DNA of 64,000 nucleotides from Streptomyces sp. ISL-87 (GCF_018614095.1 NZ_JAGGOY010000017.1:62001-126000); one strand, 5' to 3'; positions 1-8,890 are shown, counted from the stretch's first letter. Notes: a model not told the origin generated them from the letters alone. Numbers and translations: made by a program.

Positions 1-460
1 CACGATCCTCGTCATCGAGAACGGCGTGGTGAAGCGGGCGATCTTCAAGGACATCGCCGAGGAGATCGTGGTCATGGACCCGGACGCGGTCCTGCCGCCC
101 GCGGTGGAGCGGGTCCGGGCGGACATCCCGGAGGACATGAAGCTGCTGTCCGTCTTCACGGACGTCTTCGACTGCTTCTTCCGCTTCCTGGGCTCGATCC
201 TGGCCTCCGAGGGCATCTGCACCGAGGAAACGTTCTGGCGGGCGGTGGCGGACTGCGCCCACGACTACCAGGACTCCGTGCCGGCCCTGGCGGACCGCTT
301 CGAGCGGTACGACCTCTTCGCGGAGGAGTTCCAGCTGTCCTGCCTGAACCGGCTCCAGCTGCGCAACAACAAGCAGATGGTCGACCTCGCCGACCCGGCG
401 GCCGCCCTCCAGCTGATCGGCACCCTCAAGAACCCCGTCGCGCCCTTCGCCCGACGGTGA
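1..460 (+). CDS. desD: DesD-like NIS siderophore synthetase, C-terminal fragment (partial)
   Basis: The open frame enters from the left edge at base 2 and ends at TGA 458-460, so only the last ~152 residues are present. The segment LRNNKQMVDLADPAAALQ is the characteristic C-terminal signature of IucA/IucC (NIS) synthetases. In Streptomyces the DesD enzyme joins hydroxamate units with ATP to make desferrioxamines in the cytoplasm. I assign desD because the next genes (hexosaminidase, glmS, adpA) are its neighbours in S. coelicolor from memory; the des genes upstream are outside the window. An aerobactin- or other NIS-type paralogue cannot be excluded from the C-terminus alone. Confidence 0.82.
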   Translation, partial: TILVIENGVVKRAIFKDIAEEIVVMDPDAVLPPAVERVRADIPEDMKLLSVFTDVFDCFFRFLGSILASEGICTEETFWRAVADCAHDYQDSVPALADRFERYDLFAEEFQLSCLNRLQLRNNKQMVDLADPAAALQLIGTLKNPVAPFARR

Positions 461-473
461 AAAAGGGGGCGGT

Positions 474-508
474 GCGCGCTTCCCGATACGGTCCCTCGGG
501 AGGCGCGC
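474..508. terminator. Convergent terminator hairpin
   Basis: Two 13-base arms (474-486 and 496-508) pair with a single G-T wobble around a 9-base loop. It lies between the 3' end of the siderophore synthetase (+) and that of the hexosaminidase (-) and could serve both. Confidence 0.6.
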
Positions 509-559
509 CCGTCCCTGCCCGGGCTCCCCGGAAGCCGGTCCCGTGCCTCACTCCGGGCC

Positions 560-2158
560 CTAGGACCACGGCACGTCCGGGGCCCTGTAGAAGGTGATGT
601 CCTGCGCGTCCAGGCGGGGGCCCTGCGCGGACAGCCGCTGGCGGTACGACGTCCAGTCCAGGGCCGAGGCCGGGGACCAGCCCAATTCCGACAGGCCCAG
701 GACCCGCGGGAACGCCATGTACTCCAGGTCGCCCCGCGTCCCGATCGTCTCCGTCCACAGCGGCGCCTCCACGCCCAGCACCGAGGACTCCGCGACGCCG
801 GGCAGGTAGGACCCGGGGTTCCACGCGTAGGCACGCTGCACCGGGACGTACCCCGCCCACGCCAGGCCCGGCTTCGTGGCCCGGTCGTACTTCATGTCCA
901 GGTACAGCCGGTCCGCCGGCGACAGGATCACCGGGTGTCCGGCCTTCGCCGCCGCGGCCACGGCCGCCTTGTCCGCCGCCGCTGTCCGGTCGTGGCCCCA
1001 GTACTGCAGCACGGCCCCCTTCGCCGGGCGGGCCGTCGCCAGCTGGTGCCAGGCCACCACCGTCTTCCCGTACCGCCCGACCGTCTTCTGCGCCCGGTCC
1101 ATGAACGCCGCGTAGTCCGCCGCCGGCGTCGAGAGGGCCTCGTCGCCCCCGATGTGAAGGTAGCGGCCGGGCGTCAGCCGCGCGAGCTCCCCGAGCACCT
1201 CGTCGACGAACTCGTACGTCCGCTCCTTGCCGACGCACAGCGAGCTGAAGCCGACCTTGATCCCGGTGTAGCGCTCGCGCGCCTTGCCGTCGCAGTTCAG
1301 TTCCGCGTACGAGGCCTGCGCCGCGTTCACGTGCCCCGGCATGTCGATCTCCGGGACCACGTCCACGTACCGCGCTCCCGCGTAGGCGACGAGTTCCCGG
1401 TAGTCCTCCTTGGTCCAGTACCCGCCCGGGCCGCCGCCGACCTCGCTGCCGCCCCCGTACTCCGCCAGGCGCGGCCACGCGTCGATCGCGATCCGCCAGC
1501 CCTGGTCGTCGGTGAGGTGCAGGTGCAGCGCGTTGACCTTGTACTGGGCGAGCTGGTCGACGTACCGCTTCACCTGCTCGACCGTGAAGAAGTGCCGGGC
1601 GATGTCGAGCATCGCCCCCCGGTACGCGAACCGCGGCGCGTCCGTGACCGTCCCGCCCGGCACCGTCCCCGGACCGGACAGCGGCACCAGCTGGCGCAGC
1701 GTCTGCCCCGCGTGGAAGAGCCCCGCCGGGGTCCGGGCGGTCAGGGTGACCCCCGAGGCCGCCGTCTCCAGCCGGTACCCCTCCCGCCCCAGTCCGGCGG
1801 CGTCCTCGTCGAGGCGCAGCCGGATCCCGTCGGCGTCCTTGTCGTCCGCTGCGTCGACCACCGGCAGCGGCAGCCCGCTGGGCCCGCGCAGCTGCTCCGC
1901 GAGCAGCTCGCCGACCTGCCGGACCTCGTCGGCGGCCGCGCCGTCCGCGAGGCCGGTGCGGATGACGGTGCCCGCGCCGAAGGCGTATCCGGGGCCCGCC
2001 GCCCGCACGGAGGCGGGCGCGGGGAGGAGCCGTTCGTAGGGGGCCAGGGCGGCGGGGCGCTCGCCCCGGGGTTTGGCGTCGTCGCCGTGGGCGGCGGTGC
2101 AGGAGACGGCCGCGCCGAGGACGAGGAGGGTGCCGAGCGTGCGTCGCAGGACTCTCAT
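560..2158 (-). CDS. GH20 beta-N-acetylhexosaminidase, exported lipoprotein
   Basis: A 532-residue glycoside hydrolase family 20 enzyme that removes terminal N-acetylglucosamine from chito-oligosaccharides outside the membrane. The N-terminus (MRVLRRTLG..LLVLGAAVSC) is a signal peptide ending in a possible lipobox Cys. A GH20b-like domain covers roughly residues 40-160. The (beta/alpha)8 domain follows, with HLHLTDDQGWR and the catalytic Asp-Glu pair in HIGGDEALS at about residue 338. I chose ATG 2158 rather than an upstream start at 2224 because the signal peptide begins there. The divergent region upstream holds a DasR-like palindrome (2324-2335), which fits control by GlcNAc status. Confidence 0.93.
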   Translation of the reverse strand: MRVLRRTLGTLLVLGAAVSCTAAHGDDAKPRGERPAALAPYERLLPAPASVRAAGPGYAFGAGTVIRTGLADGAAADEVRQVGELLAEQLRGPSGLPLPVVDAADDKDADGIRLRLDEDAAGLGREGYRLETAASGVTLTARTPAGLFHAGQTLRQLVPLSGPGTVPGGTVTDAPRFAYRGAMLDIARHFFTVEQVKRYVDQLAQYKVNALHLHLTDDQGWRIAIDAWPRLAEYGGGSEVGGGPGGYWTKEDYRELVAYAGARYVDVVPEIDMPGHVNAAQASYAELNCDGKARERYTGIKVGFSSLCVGKERTYEFVDEVLGELARLTPGRYLHIGGDEALSTPAADYAAFMDRAQKTVGRYGKTVVAWHQLATARPAKGAVLQYWGHDRTAAADKAAVAAAAKAGHPVILSPADRLYLDMKYDRATKPGLAWAGYVPVQRAYAWNPGSYLPGVAESSVLGVEAPLWTETIGTRGDLEYMAFPRVLGLSELGWSPASALDWTSYRQRLSAQGPRLDAQDITFYRAPDVPWS

Positions 2159-2323
2159 GCGCCCAGGTATAGGCCAACTCCCGCTTCCAGGTGGGCGGAA
2201 GAAGCTCCGGACGGCGGAAATCATCCGGAAGGACGGTATGTGGACCGTCGACGGTTGCCGGGTGACGAAAGTGGGGATTTTGGGCGGCTTCCCTCCGAAC
2301 CAGACCGGAATTTCCCCCTCCGT

Positions 2324-2335
2324 TGGTCCAGACCA
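2324..2335. promoter_or_regulatory. DasR-like dre palindrome
   Basis: TGGTCCAGACCA differs by one base from the core TGGTCTAGACCA of the DasR responsive element. It sits in the divergent region between the hexosaminidase (-) and the small gene upstream of glmS (+). The match is read directly; DasR binding is inference. Confidence 0.6.
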
Positions 2336-2401
2336 GCCGGATCCTGCCCGATTCCGGGCAGGATTTTTGCATTCCGGTCTGAGGCCCGTCAGTATCTACG
2401 G

Positions 2402-2677
2402 ATGCTCGACCGCCGCCCGTCGCACGACGAACTCGTCGATCACCTGGTGCGCAGCACCGCGCTCCAGCGCGGTGAAGCCGCCCGGGTGGTACTCGACGTG
2501 CTCGCGTACTTCGACGAGACGACGGAGGAATTCGTCCGCCGCCGCCACCGTGAGCTCCAGTCCGGTGGCGCGGTCAACGCGGAGACCTTCGAGCGGATCG
2601 CGGCAGAACTGCCGCACCGCGCGGTGGCGCCCCCGGAGCTCTCGCTCCGGCAGCTGCGCCGCATCGTCTACGGCTGA
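2402..2677 (+). CDS. Conserved small actinomycete protein upstream of glmS
   Basis: A 91-residue, charged, probably helical cytoplasmic protein (MLDRRPSHDELVDHL... SLRQLRRIVYG). It contains no transmembrane segment and no catalytic motif that I recognise. It lies 73 bp upstream of glmS on the same strand and may be co-transcribed with it. From memory a similar small ORF precedes glmS in other Streptomyces. The function is unknown, and the start is the only ATG that keeps the conserved-looking N-terminus. Confidence 0.75.
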   Translation: MLDRRPSHDELVDHLVRSTALQRGEAARVVLDVLAYFDETTEEFVRRRHRELQSGGAVNAETFERIAAELPHRAVAPPELSLRQLRRIVYG

Positions 2678-2750
2678 GCAGCCGCGACGGCCGGCGAAAG
2701 CGCCGGCCGGAGCGGCAAGAGCGAACGAACTTCAGGAGGGGCAAAACCGT

Positions 2751-4568
2751 ATGTGCGGAATCGTTGGTTACATCGGCAAGCGTGACGTGGCACCGCTGCT
2801 GCTGGAGGGTCTCCAGCGCCTTGAGTACCGCGGCTACGACTCGGCGGGCATCGTCGTCAACAGCCCGAAGGCCGCGGCGCTGAAGGTCGTAAAGGCCAAG
2901 GGCCGCGTCCGCGAGCTGGAGTCCCGGGTCCCCAAGCGCTTCGCCGGTACCACCGGTATCGCCCACACCCGCTGGGCCACCCACGGCGCTCCGAGCGACA
3001 TCAACTCCCACCCGCACCTGGACGCCGACAACAAGGTCGCGGTCGTCCACAACGGCATCGTCGACAACGCCGCCGAGCTGCGCGCCAAGCTGGAGGCCGA
3101 CGGCATCGTCTTCGTGTCGGAGACCGACACCGAGGTCATCGTCCACCTGATCGCCCGCTCCCAGGCCGCCACCCTGGAGGAGAAGGTCCGCGAGGCCGTC
3201 AAGGCGATCGAGGGCACCTACGGCATCGCCGTCATGCACGCCGACTTCCCGGACCGCATCGTCGTCGCCCGCAACGGCTCCCCGGTCGTCCTGGGCATCG
3301 GCGAGAAGGAGATGTTCGTCGCCTCGGACGTCGCCGCGCTGGTCGCCCACACCCGCCAGATCGTCACCCTCGACGACGGCGAGATGGCCACCCTCAAGGC
3401 CGACGACTTCCGCACCTACACCACCAGCGGTGCCACCACCACCGCCACTCCGGAGACCGTGGAGTGGGAGGCCGCCTCCTACGACATGGGCGGCCACGAC
3501 ACCTACATGCACAAGGAGATCTCCGAGCAGCCCGACGCGGTCGACCGCGTGCTGCGCGGCCGGATCGACGACCGCTTCAGCACGGTCCACCTGGGCGGCC
3601 TGAACCTGGACCCGCGCGAGGCGCGCGGTATCCGCCGGGTCAAGATCCTGGGCTGCGGCACCTCGTACCACGCGGGCATGATCGGCGCCGGCCTCATCGA
3701 GGGCATGGCCCGCATCCCCGCGGACGCCGAGCCGGCCTCCGAGTTCCGCTACCGCAACCCGGTCGTGGACCCCGACACCCTGTACATCGCGGTCTCCCAG
3801 TCCGGTGAGACGTACGACGTGCTCGCGGCCGTGCAGGAGCTCAAGCGCAAGGGCGCCCGCGTCCTCGGCGTGGTCAACGTGGTCGGCTCCGCGATCGCCC
3901 GCGAGGCCGACGGCGGCGTGTACGTGCACGCCGGCCCCGAGGTCTGCGTCGTCTCCACCAAGTGCTTCACCAACACGGTCGTGGCCTTCGCGCTGCTCGC
4001 CGTGCACCTCGGCCGGATCCGGGACCTCTCGGTCACCGACGGCAAGCGGATCATCGAGGGCCTGCGCAAGCTGCCCGCGCAGATCCAGGAGATCCTCGAG
4101 GGCGAAGAGGACATCAAGAAGCTGGCGGCCGAGTACGCCGAGGCCAAGTCGATGATGTTCATCGGCCGGGTCCGCGGCTACCCGGTGGCCCTGGAGGCCT
4201 CCCTGAAGCTCAAGGAGATCTCCTACATCCACGCCGAGGCCTACCCGGCCTCCGAGCTCAAGCACGGCCCGCTCGCGCTCATCGAGCCGGCCATGCCGAC
4301 GGTCGCGATCGTCCCGGACGACGACCTGCTGGAGAAGAACCGCGCGGCGCTGGAGGAGATCAAGGCCCGCAGCGGCCGGATCCTTGCGGTCGCCCACCGC
4401 GAGCAGGAGAAGGCCGACCACACCATCCTCGTGCCCAAGAACGAGGACGAGCTGGACCCGATCCTGATGGGCATCCCGCTCCAGCTGTTCGCGTACCACA
4501 CCGCCCTGGCCATGGGCCGGGACATCGACAAGCCGCGCAACCTGGCGAAGTCCGTCACGGTCGAGTAG
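2751..4568 (+). CDS. glmS: Glutamine--fructose-6-phosphate aminotransferase (isomerizing)
   Basis: A full-length 605-residue GlmS that makes glucosamine-6-phosphate from fructose-6-phosphate and glutamine, the entry step to UDP-GlcNAc. The protein begins MCGIVGYIG, with the N-terminal Cys nucleophile of class II glutamine amidotransferases. The amidotransferase domain occupies about residues 1-230 (HTRWATHG, HNGIV). Two SIS isomerase domains follow (GCGTSYHAG, SQSGETYD, SELKHGPLALI), and the protein ends in the canonical LAKSVTVE. A strong AGGAGGGG ribosome site precedes ATG 2751. Streptomyces often carry two GlmS paralogues; the position next to adpA suggests the copy sometimes named glmS2. 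Confidence 0.97.
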   Translation: MCGIVGYIGKRDVAPLLLEGLQRLEYRGYDSAGIVVNSPKAAALKVVKAKGRVRELESRVPKRFAGTTGIAHTRWATHGAPSDINSHPHLDADNKVAVVHNGIVDNAAELRAKLEADGIVFVSETDTEVIVHLIARSQAATLEEKVREAVKAIEGTYGIAVMHADFPDRIVVARNGSPVVLGIGEKEMFVASDVAALVAHTRQIVTLDDGEMATLKADDFRTYTTSGATTTATPETVEWEAASYDMGGHDTYMHKEISEQPDAVDRVLRGRIDDRFSTVHLGGLNLDPREARGIRRVKILGCGTSYHAGMIGAGLIEGMARIPADAEPASEFRYRNPVVDPDTLYIAVSQSGETYDVLAAVQELKRKGARVLGVVNVVGSAIAREADGGVYVHAGPEVCVVSTKCFTNTVVAFALLAVHLGRIRDLSVTDGKRIIEGLRKLPAQIQEILEGEEDIKKLAAEYAEAKSMMFIGRVRGYPVALEASLKLKEISYIHAEAYPASELKHGPLALIEPAMPTVAIVPDDDLLEKNRAALEEIKARSGRILAVAHREQEKADHTILVPKNEDELDPILMGIPLQLFAYHTALAMGRDIDKPRNLAKSVTVE

Positions 4569-4603
4569 TCGGACCGGGACCCCGCCGGGCCCGCGAATGC
4601 CAA

Positions 4604-4648
4604 AACGGCCCCCCGAACCTCATCTTGATCGAGGTCCGGGGGGCCGTT
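4604..4648. terminator. Bidirectional terminator after glmS
   Basis: A long inverted repeat (arms 4604-4621 and 4631-4648) centred on a C6/G6 run lies between the convergent ends of glmS and the acetate-transporter-like gene. Confidence 0.85.
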
Positions 4649-4675
4649 CGCGTACTGCTTGCTCTCCTGCGTCCC

Positions 4676-5245
4676 TCAGCTCGCGGCGACCGCGCCGCTG
4701 CCCGAGGTCTTGCCCACCGTCATGGGCCAGTGGGCCAGCGCGGCCGTGGCTCCGTACCAGGCCAGCAGCCCGGAGACCGCGGCCACCCAGCCGGCGGCCT
4801 TGGCCAGCCCGCCGTTGTCGGCGAGCACGCCTATCGCCAGGAGCAGCAGGGAGAGGGTGAACAGGGCGTACACACCCTGGCCGAACAGTCCGCTCGGGGC
4901 TGCCATCGTGAGGGTCAGCGCGAGCAGGGCGAACAGGATGAGGAACATTCCGGCGGCGTCTGCCGAAACCTTTCCGTCGGACCCGGTGGCCCAGGTGAAC
5001 CAGAAGGCGCCGAGGCCCGCGAACGCCGTGCCGTTGAACCCGTTGCCATCACGGAATTCGAGGATTCCGAGGACGAACAGGGCGAGACCGCCGACGTATG
5101 TCGCGAGCGACACGGAGTTGGCCGCGGTCACGCCGTCGACGACGCCGGTGTGGCCGATACCGAACGCGAGAAGAGTGAGACCCAGGGCGATGTTCCCGAG
5201 GGTCGAAGTCGAGGCCGTGCTTCCCGCAGAGACACCTTTGTCCAC
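4676..5245 (-). CDS. GPR1/FUN34/YaaH-family (AceTr) membrane transporter
   Basis: A 189-residue protein with six predicted membrane segments and the N-terminal family signature region (GNIALGLTLLAFGIGH, related to the NPAPLGL motif). Members such as E. coli SatP move acetate or succinate with protons across the inner membrane. GTG 5245 was chosen because a GGGAG ribosome site lies 6 bases upstream. The short C-terminal tail is Ser/Ala rich. The substrate is not determinable from sequence. Confidence 0.85.
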   Translation of the reverse strand: MDKGVSAGSTASTSTLGNIALGLTLLAFGIGHTGVVDGVTAANSVSLATYVGGLALFVLGILEFRDGNGFNGTAFAGLGAFWFTWATGSDGKVSADAAGMFLILFALLALTLTMAAPSGLFGQGVYALFTLSLLLLAIGVLADNGGLAKAAGWVAAVSGLLAWYGATAALAHWPMTVGKTSGSGAVAAS

Positions 5246-5344
5246 GGCGGGCTCCCTTCGATCTGCTGTTGTTTGCTGCGTCCCAGCAGCATTTATCTAC
5301 CCTTTACAAGGGGGTTCACAACCGCACAATCGGCGTACAGCGGG

Positions 5345-5875
5345 TTACGGAATGACAACAACCGGTCGCTGCGCGCGCTTTGCCAGCCGGCCCGCCACCG
5401 AGCCGAAGATCCGGCCGACGATCCCGTGTGTGGAACCGACCACAATGGCGTCGGCCGAGTACTCGCGGCCGACCTCCTCCAGCTCGTGGCAGATGTCTCC
5501 GCCCCGCTCGACGAGGATCCACGGCACCTCGGCCAGGTAGTCCGCGCAGGCGAGTTCCAGCCCCAGCACCTCGGTGCGGTGGTCCGGGACGTCCACGAAG
5601 ACCGGGGGCTCACAGCCGGCCCATACGGTGGTGGGCAGCCGGTTGGCCACATGGACGATGATCAGACCGGATCCGGAGCGGCGGGCCATTCCGATCGCGT
5701 ACGCGAGAGCTCGCTCACTGGACGTGGAGCCGTCGAATCCCACGACGACCCCGTGCCGGAAGGCCGGGTCGCAGGGATGGCGTGTCTGTTCCACCGCGCG
5801 CAGGTCGCTCGACGCGTGGTCGGCGAGGGGTTTGCGCTTGCGGTCCGCGGGTTCGGGGAATTCGTGACCGGCCAT
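5345..5875 (-). CDS. Universal stress protein (UspA family)
   Basis: A 176-residue single Usp domain with a ~40-residue charged N-terminal extension. VVVGFDGSTSSERAL is the first strand with the nucleotide-contacting Asp, and GSTHGIVGRIFGS near the C-terminus is the Gly-rich ATP-binding loop, spaced slightly differently from the textbook pattern. These cytoplasmic proteins bind ATP or AMP and act in stress adaptation. In S. coelicolor a Usp also lies just upstream of adpA (from memory). Confidence 0.9.
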   Translation of the reverse strand: MAGHEFPEPADRKRKPLADHASSDLRAVEQTRHPCDPAFRHGVVVGFDGSTSSERALAYAIGMARRSGSGLIIVHVANRLPTTVWAGCEPPVFVDVPDHRTEVLGLELACADYLAEVPWILVERGGDICHELEEVGREYSADAIVVGSTHGIVGRIFGSVAGRLAKRAQRPVVVIP

Positions 5876-6202
5876 GAATGTCTCGGCGAAGAGATCCTCG
5901 GGGGAAGGGACAAGGCGACGGGGCTACAGCGGGCGAAAACGACGACTCAGTGTGACGGAGCTCTGTCCGGGAAGCATCTTCCCAAGCCCATACCCACCAG
6001 GGTACGGCGACACTCCTGTCCTGCACAGGGCATGCCGCCCTTGGAGAGCGTCCCAGGGAGCATGCCGGAGCGGTCGCCGCTTGGCAATGACCACTGTCCC
6101 CTACAGCCAGTGACGAGCCACCCGTGCGCGCAGTGACCGAGCCCGGGCGCGGGGCGTTGGACAGGCGTCCGACCGTCCAGGAAGAGCCGCAGGGAGTACG
6201 CC
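5876..6202. other. Divergent intergenic region, no gene seen
   Basis: About 330 bp between the Usp gene (-) and the small membrane protein (+). Neither strand holds an open frame with convincing composition. It presumably carries the two divergent promoters, but I see no clear -10/-35 pair or palindrome. Confidence 0.5.
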
Positions 6203-6631
6203 GTGCCCGGCCATCCGGTTCGCCCCGTCCAGCCCGCTCCGCCGACGCAGTCCGTCCGCCCCCCGCACCCGTTCCCGCCCTCCCCCCTTCACTCGTCCGT
6301 GCACCCCGGCAGGCGCCCCCATGACGACCCCGCGGGTGACGTGGTGCGCTGGGCCGCCTTCAGCTGTCTGCTCGTCCCGGTGGTCCTCGTCGTGTACGGG
6401 ACCTCCTTCGGCGGGGCGGCGGTCGCGACCCTGGGCCTGGCCGCCGTCACGGCCGCGTGCCGGGTGCTGCTGCGCCACTCGGAGAAGGCCGAGCGGGCCG
6501 CGGCCCGGGTCCTCGCGGAGGACCGGCCGCAGGCGAGCGGTCCGTCCGGGCACCGCGGCCGGCATTCGCGCGGCGGGGCCGGTTCCCACCGCGGCTGCCA
6601 CAGTCCCTCGGGCGTGTCCCCTCAGGACTGA
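6203..6631 (+). CDS. Small conserved Streptomyces membrane protein
   Basis: A 142-residue protein with a proline-rich N-terminus (about 1-45), two adjacent membrane segments (WAAFSCLLVPVVLVVYGTSF and GGAAVATLGLAAVTAACRVLL) and an arginine/glycine/histidine-rich tail. Both ends are therefore probably cytoplasmic. GTG 6203 follows an AGGGAG ribosome site by seven bases. The central hydrophobic part looks conserved among Streptomyces upstream of adpA. The function is unknown. Confidence 0.75.
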   Translation: MPGHPVRPVQPAPPTQSVRPPHPFPPSPLHSSVHPGRRPHDDPAGDVVRWAAFSCLLVPVVLVVYGTSFGGAAVATLGLAAVTAACRVLLRHSEKAERAAARVLAEDRPQASGPSGHRGRHSRGGAGSHRGCHSPSGVSPQD

Positions 6632-7007
6632 CCGGTTCGTACGCACACACCCGCACGTTTTCAGCCAACTTCCGGGTGAGGTCCGTTCCTTGCCGGAATG
6701 TCCCCCCAACCCCCCTACCACCAGCGACTACAGAGCCCGAGGGACCTCAAGACCCTACGGGTACTGGCCAAGGCCGTGCGGAACCCCTCCTTCACCGGTA
6801 GCGGAATGCAACGCTTACTGATCGAATGCTTTTCGCCAAGTTGCCAAGTCGACATAGCGCTGCGTGCTGAACTTGTCACGCCGACACCACGGGACGCAGT
6901 AGATTCGATCATGTATTTACGGCGGGGGATCCACGTGCAAGGCCGAGGGGAAACGTGCAGGTGCGACCAGACCAAGGAGTCGCGACACCCAAGGGGGGCT
7001 TAGCGCC
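6632..7007 (+). promoter_or_regulatory. adpA upstream region
   Basis: A 376-bp non-coding region, noticeably less GC-rich in its last 180 bases, as is usual for the long adpA promoter. On the minus strand 6830-6848 carries two overlapping TGGC half-sites resembling the degenerate AdpA consensus TGGCSNGWWY, compatible with autoregulation. The ribosome site AAGGGGGGC lies nine bases before ATG 7008. I could not fix the transcription start. Confidence 0.5.
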
Positions 7008-8180
7008 ATGAGCCAGGATTCCACCGCCGTCGTCGCAGACGCCGGCCGGAAACTCACGGGGCGTCGCCGCAGGGAGATCGTCGCGGTGCTGCTCTTCAGC
7101 GGCGGACCGATCTTCGAGAGCTCCATTCCGCTTTCAGTGTTCGGCATCGACCGACAGGACGCGGGAGTTCCACGCTATCGACTACTCGTGTGCGCCGGGG
7201 AGGACGGTCCGCTTCGGACCACCGGCGGACTCGAACTGACCGCGCCATACGGGTTGGAGGCGATCGCCCGGGCAGGCACGGTCGTCGTCCCGGCATGGCG
7301 CTCCATCACCTCACCTCCGCCGCCTGAAGCGCTCGAAGCGCTTCGCCAGGCACACGAGGAGGGGGCCAGGATCGTCGGACTGTGCACGGGAGCCTTCGTG
7401 CTCGCCGCCGCCGGTCTGCTGGACGGGCGGCCCGCGACGACGCACTGGATGTACGCGCCGACGCTGGCCAAGCGGTACCCGTCCGTCCACGTCGATCCGC
7501 GCGAGCTGTTCGTCGACGACGGCGATGTGCTGACGTCCGCGGGCACCGCGGCCGGAATCGATCTGTGCCTGCACATCGTGCGCACGGACCACGGCAGCGA
7601 GGCGGCCGGGGCTCTGGCCCGCCGGCTCGTCGTGCCGCCGCGCCGCACGGGCGGCCAGGAGCGCTATCTCGACCGGTCGCTGCCGGAGGAGATCGGCGCC
7701 GACCCGCTGGCCGAGGTCGTCGCGTGGGCGCTGGAACACCTCCACGAGCAGTTCGACGTGGAGACGCTGGCGGCGCGCGCCTACATGAGCAGGCGCACGT
7801 TCGACCGGCGGTTCCGCTCGCTGACCGGCAGCGCGCCGCTGCAGTGGCTGATCACCCAGCGGGTGCTCCAGGCCCAGCGGCTGCTGGAGACCTCCGACTA
7901 CTCGGTCGACGAGGTCGCCGGGCGCTGCGGGTTCCGTTCGCCCGTCGCGCTGCGCGGGCACTTCCGGCGCCAGCTGGGGTCCTCCCCGGCCGCCTACCGC
8001 TCCGCCTACCGGGCGCGCCGGCCGCAGGCCGACGTGGCACAGGTGGCGCAGCTCTCGGAGGGGCCGGTTCCGCACCAGCGCACTCCGCAGCCCCAGCGGA
8101 CGGCCGCGGCCCTGGCCGCGGCGGGCCCGACGGTGACGGAGCTGTACGCACCGGGACGGGGCCTGCGCGAACACGCGTGA
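7008..8180 (+). CDS. adpA: AdpA (BldH) global developmental regulator
   Basis: A 390-residue GlxA/AraC-type activator. Residues ~15-210 form the DJ-1/PfpI-like dimerisation domain (VAVLLFSGGPIFESS, IVGLCTGAFVLAAAG). Residues ~235-335 are the AraC/XylS double helix-turn-helix (ARAYMSRRTFDRRFRSLTG, DEVAGRCGFRSPVALRGHF). The sequence agrees almost residue for residue with the S. griseus and S. coelicolor AdpA I remember, apart from the variable C-terminal tail. AdpA switches on morphological differentiation and secondary metabolism. Orn follows directly, as in other streptomycetes. Unusually, no TTA codon occurs anywhere in the gene (see findings). Confidence 0.96.
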   Translation: MSQDSTAVVADAGRKLTGRRRREIVAVLLFSGGPIFESSIPLSVFGIDRQDAGVPRYRLLVCAGEDGPLRTTGGLELTAPYGLEAIARAGTVVVPAWRSITSPPPPEALEALRQAHEEGARIVGLCTGAFVLAAAGLLDGRPATTHWMYAPTLAKRYPSVHVDPRELFVDDGDVLTSAGTAAGIDLCLHIVRTDHGSEAAGALARRLVVPPRRTGGQERYLDRSLPEEIGADPLAEVVAWALEHLHEQFDVETLAARAYMSRRTFDRRFRSLTGSAPLQWLITQRVLQAQRLLETSDYSVDEVAGRCGFRSPVALRGHFRRQLGSSPAAYRSAYRARRPQADVAQVAQLSEGPVPHQRTPQPQRTAAALAAAGPTVTELYAPGRGLREHA

Positions 8181-8217
8181 CGCTCGCCCTGGGCGCTGTA
8201 TGAGCGCTGTCTGACGG

Positions 8218-8256
8218 AGGTCCCCCGCATCGGTCCAGCACCGGTGTGGGGGACCT
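8218..8256. terminator. Hairpin between adpA and orn
   Basis: The arms AGGTCCCCC (8218-8226) and GGGGGACCT (8248-8256) pair perfectly, with further partial pairing inside. It probably terminates adpA transcripts 38 bp after the stop. Confidence 0.6.
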
Positions 8257-8287
8257 TCCGCGTGGGGGACCCCCTAAGGTGGGACGC

Positions 8288-8890
8288 ATGAACGATCGCA
8301 TGGTGTGGATCGACTGCGAGATGACCGGGCTCTCGTTGACGGACGACGCACTTATCGAGGTGGCCGCACTGGTCACCGACTCGGAGCTCAACGTGCTCGG
8401 TGACGGCGTGGACATTGTGATCCGCCCGCCGGACGCGGCCCTGGAGACCATGCCCGACGTGGTGCGCGCGATGCACACCGCCTCCGGACTGCTTGACGAG
8501 CTGGCCGGCGGGACCACCCTGGCGGATGCCGAGGCCCAGGTCCTGGCGTACGTACGGGAGCACGTGAAGGAGCCCCGCAAGGCGCCGCTGTGCGGAAACT
8601 CGGTCGGCACCGACCGCGGCTTCCTGCTGCGTGACATGCCCGCGCTGGAGAGCCACCTGCACTACCGGATCGTTGACGTGTCCTCGGTCAAGGAGCTGGC
8701 ACGCCGCTGGTACCCGCGGGCGTACTTCAACAGCCCCCCGAAGAACGGCAACCACCGGGCGCTCGCGGACATCAAGGATTCCATCGCCGAGCTGCGCTAC
8801 TACCGGGAGGCGGTCTTCGTACCGCAGCCCGGGCCCGACTCGGACACCGCGCGGACCATCGCCGCGAAGCACGTGGTGCCCGCCGAGTAG
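8288..8890 (+). CDS. orn: Oligoribonuclease
   Basis: A 200-residue DEDDh 3'-5' exonuclease that degrades 2-5-nt RNAs and, by family knowledge, pGpG left from c-di-GMP breakdown. The DEDD motifs are visible: WIDCEMTGL (Exo I, with D and E), [15 protein letters not shown] (Exo II) and [12 protein letters not shown] (Exo III with the catalytic His and Asp). I chose ATG 8288, which gives the family-standard N-terminus; an in-frame GTG at 8246 lies inside the upstream hairpin. It sits between adpA and tRNA-His, as in S. coelicolor (ornA). Confidence 0.95.
   Translation: MNDRMVWIDCEMTGLSLTDDALIEVAALVTDSELNVLGDGVDIVIRPPDAALETMPDVVRAMHTASGLLDELAGGTTLADAEAQVLAYVREHVKEPRKAPLCGNSVGTDRGFLLRDMPALESHLHYRIVDVSSVKELARRWYPRAYFNSPPKNGNHRALADIKDSIAELRYYREAVFVPQPGPDSDTARTIAAKHVVPAE

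Noticed and set aside
935-2677. A 580-codon plus-strand frame antisense to the hexosaminidase
   Set aside because: Only its last 91 codons (from ATG 2402) look like a real gene; the rest mirrors the GH20 coding sequence.
3962-6136. A 724-codon plus-strand open frame over glmS, the transporter and Usp genes
   Set aside because: It runs antisense or out of frame to three well-supported genes and has the composition of a high-GC shadow frame.
7008-8180. AdpA gene as a simple GlxA-type metabolic regulator
   Set aside because: Near identity to remembered AdpA sequences over both domains and the orn/tRNA-His neighbourhood make AdpA much more likely.
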